Assembly: GCA_035294855.1 (NCBI GenBank)
Contig: DATGKD010000163.1
Span: forward strand, 1 to 15,603
DNA: 15,603 nucleotides
Direction: 5' to 3'
DNA from: DATGKD01 sp035294855
GTDB taxonomy: Bacteria > Actinomycetota > Acidimicrobiia > Acidimicrobiales > UBA8190
Positions 1-6,132 of the stretch are shown piece after piece. Made by a program: the position numbers and the translations under genes. The notes below the pieces were generated by a model. It worked only from the letters and a program-made list of their open reading frames with translations, ran no database searches and was not told where the DNA came from. Each line of letters opens with the position of its first letter. Position 1 is the stretch's first letter.

Positions 1-98
1 CGCACTTCGTCACATTCGGCGACGGATCATCCGACGAGATGTGCGTCGGAGTCACGTGGCAGACGTCGTCGGTGCCTAACTCCCACAGCGCCGTGTGA
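1..98 (+). CDS. C-terminal end of a probable copper type II (PHM/DBM-like) monooxygenase, partial
   Basis: Reading from base 3, an open frame of 31 residues runs off the left edge and stops at TGA 96-98. It contains GDGSSDEMCVGV. The SSDEMC string matches the C-terminal catalytic-domain motif of peptidylglycine alpha-hydroxylating and dopamine beta monooxygenases, where the Met is a ligand of the CuM copper; here that Met is codon 39-41. Seen: the motif and the stop. Family knowledge: these enzymes are secreted, ascorbate-dependent copper hydroxylases. Inference: the unseen upstream part carries the His ligands. The stop lies at the very edge of the adjacent IS481 relic on the other strand, so the natural C-terminus may have been trimmed by that insertion. 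Only the tail is visible, so the family call is moderate. Confidence 0.55.
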   Translation, partial: HFVTFGDGSSDEMCVGVTWQTSSVPNSHSAV

Positions 99-336
99 CG
101 AACGGTCGGCGATTCCCGTCGCCCCTCGGCAGGCCGCCTCGCTCGTATCGCGCCATCCAAGCGTGGACGCTCTGACGGCTCACTCCGAATGCGGCGGCCA
201 TCTCACTGACGGTAAAGCCGTCCCTGATCACGGCCACTACTGCTCGTAACGCTGTTCCATCCTGCTGCGCTCTACCAGCACTCGGCCACCTCCTCCGCTC
301 CTGGCGGAGCCGAAGGGGCGGGGCCGGGACTGTCAA
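96..336 (-). pseudogene. IS481-family transposase N-terminal fragment (relic B), frameshifted and truncated
   Basis: The open frame contains ALRAVVAVIRDGFTVSEMAA followed by FGVSRQSVHAWMARYERGG. This is the N-terminal helix-turn-helix of IS481-type transposases. In intact relatives a GLADRSxRP segment comes next; here the matching IADRSS occurs in another reading frame (about 96-113), so a frameshift lies after the RGG near 130-140. Homology ends at about 96, at the stop of the neighbouring monooxygenase gene. The whole DDE catalytic core is missing, so this cannot encode an active transposase. The in-frame continuation to 76 is not IS481-like. The TTG at 336 is only the formal frame start. 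Confidence 0.7.
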
Positions 337-379
337 GCGTCAACCGGAACTGTGTAAAGCGTCAGCCGAAACTGTGTGA
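325..379 (-). repeat. Tandem 22-bp direct repeats at the left end of IS481 relic B
   Basis: Two adjacent 22-bp units at 336-357 and 358-379 (AGCGTCARCCGRAACTGTGT plus two bases) differ at three positions. A partial third unit (CGGGACTGTCAAGCG) overlaps at about 325-339. They sit just upstream of the relic B transposase fragment, where an IS end with transposase-binding sites is expected. The boundary at about 380 is also where the relic A transposase frame breaks, so this is the junction between the two elements. Confidence 0.6.
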
Positions 380-475
380 AGGGCGGCGGGCGACATCAGT
401 CACGCTGGCGGCGCCCTCGATGACCTCGAGCACGGCCTTATCACGCTGTTCCACGAGCCCCAGCTCCACCAGCAC
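362..475 (-). pseudogene. IS481-family transposase N-terminal fragment (relic A), truncated
   Basis: The frame from GTG 475 begins with a short leader, then VELGLVEQRDKAVLEVIEG and SVTDVARR, the usual opening of a second IS481 subgroup, in which a VSRQTVHxW helix follows. Here the frame runs instead into relic B repeat sequence (encoding PSHSFG) and stops at 362. True homology ends near 380. An AAGGAGG ribosome-binding site lies 8 bases upstream of GTG 475 and fixes this start, rather than the upstream ATG at 559. Only about 32 residues of transposase remain, so it is inactive. Confidence 0.7.
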
Positions 476-656
476 GACGGATTCCTCCTTGGTCGCGGAC
501 GTAATCGTCCGCAGCCAAGAACCATCGAGCTCGGCAGGCGGGGATGGACTGTCGCCCACCTACCGGAGCCAGTGTCGCCCAGGAGCCGGAGCCGCGTCCG
601 GAAAGTGTCGCTAAGGAACCGAAGCCAGAGTGTCGCCCATGTACCGGGACGTCACA
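476..656 (-). mobile_element. Left terminal region of IS481-like relic A with repeated GCGACACT boxes
   Basis: On the - strand the segment opens with TGTGACGTCCCGGTACATGG (5'-TGT ends are usual for IS481) and leads into the relic A transposase start. Four spaced copies of a box read on the + strand as AGTGTCGCCC or close variants: 629-638, 604-613, 571-580 and 548-557. They look like multiple transposase-binding sites. No matching right end is visible in the window. The outer end lies only about 20 bases from the 3' end of the tRNA-Ala gene. Confidence 0.5.
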
Positions 657-677
657 CGGAACCACACATCGGTGGAG

Positions 678-750
678 TGGAGGTGAGCGGACTCGAACCG
701 CCGACTTCTACGTTGCGAACGTAGCGCTCTGCCAACTGAGCTACACCCCC
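678..750 (-). tRNA. tRNA-Ala (anticodon CGC)
   Basis: A full 73-nt cloverleaf can be drawn. The acceptor stem is GGGGGTG with CACCTCC and contains the G3-U70 wobble pair that is the alanine identity element. The D-arm includes AGCTCAGTTGGCAGAGC. The anticodon stem CTACG/CGTAG closes loop TTCGCAA, giving anticodon CGC, which reads GCG. The T-arm GGCGG-TTCGAGT-CCGCT is intact and the discriminator base is A. CCA is not encoded. The 5' 41 bases recur in degenerate form at 2671-2711. Open frames across this gene on both strands are the usual artefacts of tRNA sequence. Confidence 0.95.
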
Positions 751-1244
751 GAGGGCTGAATCAGAATACAGCCCGATGCTGATCTGGGTTTTCCCTGCGT
801 ACAGGAGTTTCGCGCCCACGGCACCCCCCCATTCGCAGGGGAGCGCCGCTGGGCGCGACGAATCCGAACTTCGCTCGAGCTGTGCGCCGGTTCGGGCTGC
901 GTCGATCGCCGTCAGAAGAGCCGCGAACAAGCCTCGGCCCGAGACACATCGAATTTCGACCCGCGCACTGTCGTTAAGCGCCGTCAATCATGGGCGGGCG
1001 GTAAGCAGTCCGTGCGAAGGCAAACGCCACATCCCGGATGCCTGTCCATTTCGATGCATGCAGCGCGTCTTCGATACACGCAGCGCGGTTCGGCTTCGCC
1101 CCGCATCAGCGCGGGACCCAACGGATCGCTCTCGCGTATCGAACCCGAACCGGTGTCCGACTGAATCTCCTCGGGTCGACCCGGTCCATTTTGAGTACAC
1201 GACGACCGACGCTGGGCTTCGTCAGGAAGCAGTTGGTACGACGT
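751..1244. other. Intergenic stretch without a convincing gene
   Basis: About 490 bases lie between the tRNA-Ala 5' end and the stop of the secreted-protein gene. Open frames here either read into the tRNA or are antisense to neighbours, and I recognise no protein motif. The tRNA promoter should lie just above 750. I see no integrase fragment or strong hairpin. Confidence 0.6.
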
Positions 1245-2252
1245 TCAGTTGGAAAGGACGAAGTCGTCGGAATACGTGATCGTACGCGGACCACCCTTTG
1301 GGCCGCGACCTTTGAGCGTGACGGTGTGCGCTCCAGCCGAACCGGCCCGCGACGGCACGGTGCCCGTGCACAGGACCGCTCCGGTCGCGTCGGCGCGCGA
1401 GGAGCACAGCGTGACGATCGGGTGGGGGCGTGCTCCGGCCTTGTACTTGACGGTCACCTTTGCGTTCGGCCTGAACCCGAACCCGTGGGCCGTGACGTTG
1501 GTGCCGGCTGGGCCGATGCTCGGCGTGATCGAACCGCCTGGCTCGAAGTCCGTCGTCGTCGTCGTAGTTGTGGTGGCGACCGTGAGATCATCAACGTAAG
1601 CAGTCGCCCCTCCAGTGATTGGTCCGCCCAGTCGAAGAAGCAACGCCCCCTGCTCGATAGGGTCGTTTCGGATCGCAGCGTGGGGAAAGTCGCTCAGCAC
1701 CGTGCTCCAACTGCACGGCGTCGACTGAGAGCAAGAGGCGTCGCCGGGGGCCCGGCTGGCGTACCACGTCCCGTCGGTCAACGCGTTGAGATGCCGCCAG
1801 GCGTCAGCCGGAGGCGGTGTGCTCGGCACGAACACCAAGCGACCCTGATACGCGGTGCTGCTCTGGGTGGTGTCATAGGTCACGTCGAATTCCAATACGA
1901 GCTGGTTTGTAGTGCCCCCGACGACGAAGCCCCAGTAGTCCATGCCGGTGATCTGACTCAGTGGCGTCCCCTTGAACGCGTTGGTGCCCAAGGAAGCCCG
2001 CCCCGTCGAGTCGACCTGCAGCTCGGCGCTCCCGGTACCGGAAGGTGGCGTCGACGGACCCGGCACCAAGGTGACATTGCCGACCGATCCCCCGGGCCCT
2101 TCGTTGAAGCCGAACCAGTTGCTGACCTGTAGTTGCCGCACAACTTGGGGGGTGGAAGCCCCGGCCGGCGAAGAGCCGGTCATGACCGTGGCGGCCGACG
2201 GCACCACCGTTGCCACTGAGACCACCGCGACGTATTTCCAGACCCTTCGCAT
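1245..2252 (-). CDS. Secreted Ig/IPT-like domain protein with a threonine-rich linker
   Basis: 335 aa. Residues 1-33 form a signal peptide: basic MRRVWKY, then a hydrophobic core, with cleavage likely after GASTP-type sequence near 33. Residues 40-225 form a beta-rich domain with the tail YVDDLTVA, typical of lectin-like or jelly-roll exported proteins. It carries a Cys pair (C174, C180) in DASCSQSTPCSW. A run of eight Thr (227-234) is the linker, written by ACN repeats. Residues 240-335 form an Ig-like domain (SITPSIGPAGTNVTAHGFGF) with a second Cys pair (C283, C295). The start is ATG 2250-2252, with GGGGAAGGGTGG just upstream. It stands alone, flanked on both sides by non-coding DNA. Inference: a cell-surface or extracellular binding protein. 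No catalytic motif is recognised and the substrate is unknown. Confidence 0.85.
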   Translation of the reverse strand: MRRVWKYVAVVSVATVVPSAATVMTGSSPAGASTPQVVRQLQVSNWFGFNEGPGGSVGNVTLVPGPSTPPSGTGSAELQVDSTGRASLGTNAFKGTPLSQITGMDYWGFVVGGTTNQLVLEFDVTYDTTQSSTAYQGRLVFVPSTPPPADAWRHLNALTDGTWYASRAPGDASCSQSTPCSWSTVLSDFPHAAIRNDPIEQGALLLRLGGPITGGATAYVDDLTVATTTTTTTTDFEPGGSITPSIGPAGTNVTAHGFGFRPNAKVTVKYKAGARPHPIVTLCSSRADATGAVLCTGTVPSRAGSAGAHTVTLKGRGPKGGPRTITYSDDFVLSN

Positions 2253-2269
2253 GATCCACCCTTCCCCAT

Positions 2270-2323
2270 TTGGCGAGCAGGGCTACGCCAACACGATCTT
2301 CGGTTCATAACTAGAGCCGAAAG
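2270..2323 (-). promoter_or_regulatory. Two consecutive hairpins in the leader of the secreted-protein gene
   Basis: Read on the - strand, the first hairpin pairs TTTCGG with CCGAAG (2297-2323, about 6 bp including one wobble, 12-base loop). The second is a perfect 6-bp stem, TTGGCG with CGCCAA (2270-2291, 10-base loop). The second ends a few bases before the purine-rich ribosome-binding site of the gene starting at 2252. They may affect translation or mRNA stability. I could not match them to a known riboswitch class. Confidence 0.35.
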
Positions 2324-3474
2324 TCCCGACACATTCACTCCCGGCAACGCATGGAGGACGATAGGGACACAGCGCGTTGGGGTCATTGCGTTCGGTGTCG
2401 CGAGTCTTCCTCGTCAAGTGGTGTCATCAAGGGCTGTCACGATGGCAGCCCAAGCTGTCATTGCAGATCTGCAGCGACCACCCGGCCCTGCCATCAGGTA
2501 CCGGGGCGCGGTCCCCGTAGCGGTGCCCGATCGAGCCGGCGTTCTATCGCGGTCTCATAATGCGGGCGCGACGGACAACGCACGTCAAGCCCTGTCTCAG
2601 GCGGTCAGTCGGAATCGCCCGATGACTAGGCGATCATCGCTGTCGCTGGTGAGCAAGCTGTGGGCGATTGACGTTGGGAGCGTAGCGCTCTGCCAACTGA
2701 GCTACTCCCCAGAAAGGGATCCCAGGACCGCTCGGTGCCGTGCGCCCGAGGAGGCGGTGTGCCGCCCAGTCGGCACGGCGGTGCCTGCCACGGTCCGGGC
2801 GATCCGAAAGCCGACCCGGTGATCCCCATGGGCCAGATGGTCCGCGCAGTCGGGGTGGGCAACGGCACCAACTCCCTCACTCGGCACCTCCCGTCGGATG
2901 GCGAGTGAACGACCTCCGGCCACCTGTCACGTTCGGGCCCGCTCAACCATGCACAGCGAGAAAACCCGTGCAGGTGGGAAGCAAAGTCACGTGCTCGACG
3001 GTCGCGACGAGGGACGACGCGACGAGTGTGACCCGGGGAGCATCACAATGCCCCAACAACCTCCACAGCTTTTGCACCGGCGTCCCCCAGAGGCGTTTCG
3101 CAGCCCGTCCGGGGGCCGGTGACCCGGCGTCCGAGAAGCGGTAAGTCCGTGACCAGCGGCGATCGCCATGCCCAGCAGACAGGCGGCACCGAGCAAGCCG
3201 CTCGGGACGTCGCTCCCCGGGACGCAACAACCAGGAGGAGGATCCTCAGATCGTCCAAAAGACGGCTCGGTTCACGATTACGCCTCCACCAGCTGAACGG
3301 CGCGCGCACCGCAGGTCGTGCCGTGACCCTGAATGGCGTGACGACTGGCAAGGGACCGAACTGGCAAACCGGCGACCTTCACCGCCGACCCCTGGGTCGA
3401 AGAAGACGGTTCGTCCTCAGATCAGTAAGGCGTAGGGCAATCTGGCTCGGGCAGCGACGCCTCTGAGCCTTGGC
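2324..3474. other. Long region without a convincing gene
   Basis: About 1.15 kb between the leader of the secreted-protein gene and the 66-aa gene. Apart from the tRNA-like relic at 2671-2711 I recognise nothing. Frames on both strands are short, overlap one another and change frame without a recognisable domain. The - strand frame at 3043-3351 and the + strand frame at 2740-3144 contain hydrophobic or Cys-containing bits, but have no ribosome-binding site or family resemblance. An imperfect hairpin, GGCTC...GAGCC, lies at about 3445-3470 just past the stop of the 66-aa gene and could help end that transcript. Confidence 0.5.
2671..2711 (-). pseudogene. Truncated tRNA 5' half (tRNA-Ala-like relic)
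   Basis: These 41 bases match the 5' part of the tRNA-Ala at 710-750 with four mismatches, including an identical 25-base core (2681-2705 against 720-744). The acceptor 5' strand would be TGGGGAG, followed by a normal D-arm. The anticodon region reads CTCCCAA, which would give CCC rather than CGC. Downstream of CAACGT there is no anticodon-stem partner, T-arm or acceptor 3' strand. It is in the same orientation as the intact gene and cannot fold into a tRNA. Confidence 0.75.
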
Positions 3475-3675
3475 TCACTCGATGCCGTGGACGACCCTGT
3501 TGTGGAGGTCGGCGACCCCCTGGGCCACCTCGCGGCTCAGGCTGACGTTCTCCAATCCGAGGCCGAAGGTGTCGGTGCCTTGAGGACTGCACGAAGGACA
3601 GCGGACGGCCCACCGGTCCTGTGCCGCGTGAAACGGTCGTGCCGCATGCTCCGGTGCAACGTGGATCTTTGGCAT
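3475..3675 (-). CDS. Small conserved-looking CxxC protein, unknown function
   Basis: 66 aa from ATG 3673-3675 to TGA 3475. It begins MPKIHVAPEHAARPF and has AVRCPSC (C26, C29), a single CxxC that could bind zinc or act in redox. It ends with an amphipathic helix-like stretch, LSREVAQGVADLHNRVVHG. There is no signal peptide or membrane segment. The start lies 44 bases after the stop of the secreted phosphatase, in the same direction, so the two may be co-transcribed, although one product is exported and this one is cytoplasmic. The ribosome-binding site is weak (CTTCGGGG). The frame is also open far upstream through the phosphatase gene, but that part is an out-of-frame shadow. I do not recognise the family. 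Confidence 0.6.
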   Translation of the reverse strand: MPKIHVAPEHAARPFHAAQDRWAVRCPSCSPQGTDTFGLGLENVSLSREVAQGVADLHNRVVHGIE

Positions 3676-3719
3676 CCCCGAAGCGTAGAAGCCCAGGTCG
3701 CCAGGGTGGTGGCTTTCAG

Positions 3720-4712
3720 CTACAGGCTGAACGCGCCGAGCATGCTGTTCGCTCCGGCAGCTTGGCCCAGCAGTGGCAGGCCGAGCAGCTCCTCTGTCGT
3801 ACGAAGCAACGAATAATGGTTGAACAGCGTTGACGACTGCACGCCGGCAGGCGTGCTCGGGCTCACGACGATCGTCGCAACCTGACAGCCGACGTCGGTC
3901 GTGTTCGCCGCGCAGTCGTTGCTCGGACCCCCCTCGCCTTCGTCCCAGGTGACGAACACCACCACCTGGCCGGCTTGGTAGGCAGCGCTCGACAGGATGG
4001 CGGGCAGGTTGTCGGCCAGCCACGTGTCGCCGTCGGTCACGGTGCCGTTGTGCATGTCGTCCACAAGGTTGGGCGTCACGAACGAGAACGCGGGAAGTGA
4101 CCCCGAGGCGAGGTCGTTGGCCAACTGCGTGTACGGCACGTCGAAGCTGACCTTCGGGCCGTGCCGCTGTCGGCGATGCGGCTTGCAGTACGAGAGGCCC
4201 TTGAAGTACGGGGGCGGGTTGTGCCGCACCGCGTACTCGCCCACGTTCTTGCGGTCGCAGTCGGCGGGCATGGACTCCTCGTACGCCTTCCAGCTCTCGC
4301 CTTGGCCGAAGATGCTCGGCGCCGTCGTCGAGCAGCGTCTCGACGGCGTGCAGTCGCTGACGAAGGGGGCGAGCGACGTGAGCGCCAGGCCCGAGGTCGC
4401 GGCCACGTAGTTGGGAAGGCTCGGGTGGGAGATGTTGTGGTAGTTCGTCGCCAGCCCGCACGACGTCGCCAGGGAGTTGATGTACGGCGCCTGCGCGGAC
4501 GGCTGCCCGGGTCCGATGACGCTGCTGGAGCTGTGGTTCTCCATCCAGATCCAGACGACGTGCTGGTAGCTGGTGGCCGTCAGCGCCATGGTCCCGCACG
4601 GGGGTGGAACGGCGGCCGCCGGACCGGCCGGGACGAACGAGGTCGGAACCACGAGGCCCAGGCCGACCGCCAAGGCAGCCATGCCTGCGAGCGTTGCCGG
4701 TTTCCCCCGCAC
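3720..4712 (-). CDS. Secreted phosphoesterase-family acid phosphatase
   Basis: 330 aa. Residues 1-34 are a signal peptide (MRGKP, hydrophobic core, GPAAA). The mature part follows the phosphoesterase family (Pfam PF04185; acid phosphatases and phospholipase C relatives). HVVWIWMENHSS (51-62) carries the metal-binding ENH. The family's HPSLPNYVAATSG is at 96-108. SFVTPNLVDDMHNGTVTDGD (210-229) and VVVFVTWDEGEGG (250-262) supply the conserved Asp, His and Glu ligands. FNHYSLLRTTEELLGLP (297-313) is the family's closing motif. Length and motif order fit a complete single-domain enzyme. Start GTG 4710-4712 with GGGGAGGGGA upstream. Inference: it releases phosphate from organic phosphates outside the cell; whether it prefers phosphomonoesters or phospholipids cannot be read from the sequence. 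The gene lies 40 bases below the translin-like gene, in the same direction. Confidence 0.88.
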   Translation of the reverse strand: MRGKPATLAGMAALAVGLGLVVPTSFVPAGPAAAVPPPCGTMALTATSYQHVVWIWMENHSSSSVIGPGQPSAQAPYINSLATSCGLATNYHNISHPSLPNYVAATSGLALTSLAPFVSDCTPSRRCSTTAPSIFGQGESWKAYEESMPADCDRKNVGEYAVRHNPPPYFKGLSYCKPHRRQRHGPKVSFDVPYTQLANDLASGSLPAFSFVTPNLVDDMHNGTVTDGDTWLADNLPAILSSAAYQAGQVVVFVTWDEGEGGPSNDCAANTTDVGCQVATIVVSPSTPAGVQSSTLFNHYSLLRTTEELLGLPLLGQAAGANSMLGAFSL

Positions 4713-4752
4713 TGGGCCCGTCCCCTCCCCGGGCCGCCCACCCGACCAGAGA

Positions 4753-5397
4753 CTACGCGTCCTGCGACCGCTGTTCGATCTGGCGTCGCAGACGCTCCTG
4801 GAGCACCGTCGTGGTCACGTCGGCGCGACTGCGCTCGAGCACCGCGCGGAGGGCATCGGTGGCCCGGCGTAGCCCGCCCGTGATGGCATCGGGGTATTCG
4901 ATCGTGACGAGCATGTCGTAAACGTCCTCCATGGCGACGAGCAGCTGTTCGGCACGCGCGCCCTCGCCGACGCGCAGCCGGTCGAGGAGGTGGCGACGGA
5001 GCTCCGAGGCGGCCTCGGCGAGGCCGTTCAACCACGCCGCCAGGGCCACCTGGAGATCGTCGGCCGACGGCAGCGACGCCGCGGCGACCAGGGCCACCGT
5101 CAGCCGGGCCTCGGCGTACTCCTTTTCGGCGTCGTGGAGGAACCCCGCCGCGGCCAGCCTGGGGAACGGCCGGAGCACCTCTTGGGCCCGGCGCAACGCC
5201 GACTCGGCCTCCCCGAGCTGTGCGTCGGCGTCGTGCGGGAGCAGGCGATGAACGGCGCGGATGGCCAGACCACAAGCTCGGATGGTCTCGCGGCAACGGG
5301 CCAGAGCCTCTTCACGTGCTCGGTGCGCCAGCTCGAGACGGCCGCGGGCGGCGTCCCCGAGAGCTCCGAGGTCGGAGCCGCTGACCTCGGGCGGCAC
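4753..5397 (-). CDS. Translin-family protein (putative RNA/ssDNA-binding)
   Basis: 214 aa, all-helical and charged. Key strings are FLHDAEKEYAEA (86-97), AWLNGLAEAASELRR (121-135), and MEDVYDMLVTIEYPDAITGG (156-175) followed by LRRATDALRAVLERSRADVTT (176-196). These match bacterial and archaeal translin-like proteins, which are often misnamed haloacid dehalogenase. Eukaryotic translin/TRAX form ring-shaped nucleic-acid-binding or RNase complexes; the function of bacterial members is not established. The start is chosen as GTG 5395-5397, 8 bases after the stop of the membrane-protein gene, which suggests translational coupling. The frame stays open upstream to 5652 but there overlaps that gene and is unlike translin. 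It is unknown whether the acidic residues (E91, E94) are catalytic. Confidence 0.8.
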   Translation of the reverse strand: MPPEVSGSDLGALGDAARGRLELAHRAREEALARCRETIRACGLAIRAVHRLLPHDADAQLGEAESALRRAQEVLRPFPRLAAAGFLHDAEKEYAEARLTVALVAAASLPSADDLQVALAAWLNGLAEAASELRRHLLDRLRVGEGARAEQLLVAMEDVYDMLVTIEYPDAITGGLRRATDALRAVLERSRADVTTTVLQERLRRQIEQRSQDA

Positions 5398-5405
5398 GCT
5401 GTCGG

Positions 5406-6020
5406 TCAGCGAGCGGCGAGACGGCGGGCCGCGATCGCCGGCTCCGGCGCGACGGGCTCGGGCAGGTAATGGAGCTTGACCGTGCGCTCGAGCGCGCGGC
5501 TGCGCATGCGCACGAGCATCACGACGTAGACGCCGGTCGCAAAGAGCGCAGCAAGCGTGACGGCGAGCATCGGCAGAAACACGACCGACAACAGGCCGCT
5601 GCCGAGCACTGCGCAAGCAAAGCCGGCGAGCACGTCGCGGCGACGCTTGCACGCCTCGGGATGGAAGAACGGGTCGACCCGGCGCTCGGCCAACTCGGGC
5701 CGGGTGCGGACCGGATAGCTGGCGGTCATCGCTTCGTTCCAGACCGCCGGCTCCTTCGGGGTGGCGTCGGGCCGGACGAGGATCAGCCCGTGACGATTCG
5801 ACACGACCGCGCCCGGCCGACCGGTGAACGGGCTCTGCGACGGGGCGTTGAGCCGGACGGCGGGCTCAATCGACATCGGCCCGCGCTGGAGCACCCGCAA
5901 CTGGCGGTGGAAGTCGCCGATCGAGTCACCACTGCCCCGCTCGAGCCGACGGCGCACGACGCCGGGCACGAGCACCGCCGCCCACACGACGGCAAGGATG
6001 AGCAGAACCACGATCGTCAC
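5406..6020 (-). CDS. SepX-like actinobacterial membrane protein
   Basis: 204 aa. Residues 2-20 (TIVVLLILAVVWAAVLVPGV) are one membrane helix followed by basic RRRLERG. A middle region (30-125) contains SIGDFHRQLRVLQR. Then KRRRDVLAGF leads into two close membrane helices (about 130-172) and a basic tail. The order of N-terminal anchor, WAxxLVP, basic linker, RRR and paired C-terminal helices resembles the actinobacterial divisome protein SepX family. That is a resemblance by layout and not proven homology. Start GTG 6018-6020 with AGGTCAGGGG upstream. It is the first gene of a tight pair with the translin-like gene. A perfect hairpin precedes it at 6050-6068. Confidence 0.7.
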   Translation of the reverse strand: MTIVVLLILAVVWAAVLVPGVVRRRLERGSGDSIGDFHRQLRVLQRGPMSIEPAVRLNAPSQSPFTGRPGAVVSNRHGLILVRPDATPKEPAVWNEAMTASYPVRTRPELAERRVDPFFHPEACKRRRDVLAGFACAVLGSGLLSVVFLPMLAVTLAALFATGVYVVMLVRMRSRALERTVKLHYLPEPVAPEPAIAARRLAAR

Positions 6021-6049
6021 GTGACCCCTGACCTACCTTCCGACATCGA

Positions 6050-6068
6050 GGACCCTAATGAAGGGTCC
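6050..6068. terminator. Perfect 7-bp hairpin between the ABC ATPase and SepX-like genes
   Basis: GGACCCT (6050-6056) pairs exactly with AGGGTCC (6062-6068) around a 5-base loop. It lies 65 bases past the ABC ATPase stop and 30 bases before the SepX-like start. There is no U-tract, so it may be a U-less actinobacterial terminator, a leader element of the SepX-like gene, or an operator. TAGGGT in the right arm on the - strand also fits a loose -10 hexamer. Confidence 0.4.
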
Positions 6069-6132
6069 CTCACGATTGGTGGATGGTCGGGAACCGTCCG
6101 CGCCCCCGCGTTCGGTTGGTTAGCGACGCTTT

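Noticed and set aside
544..987. Open frames on both strands across the tRNA-Ala (ending VALCQLSYTPEG on +, GGVAQLAERYVRN on -).
   Set aside because: These are the standard false translations of tRNA genes and of their complements; the locus folds as a complete tRNA.
1038..2132. Long + strand frame of 364 codons.
   Set aside because: Antisense to the secreted protein, which has a signal peptide, a ribosome-binding site and domain-like sequence. The + frame is Arg-rich and shows no motif, as expected of high-GC shadows.
2626..2946. - strand frame ending near the tRNA relic.
   Set aside because: Contains the tRNA-derived string SSVGRALRSQR and no family motif.
2740..3351. Overlapping frames with Cys or hydrophobic stretches, possible small secreted protein.
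   Set aside because: No ribosome-binding site, several frames compete, and nothing matches a known domain; treated as non-coding.
3676..4599. Upstream extension of the 66-aa gene to a 374-codon frame.
   Set aside because: This part is an out-of-frame shadow of the secreted phosphatase (His/Arg/Gln-rich). Only the segment after ATG 3675 looks like a gene.
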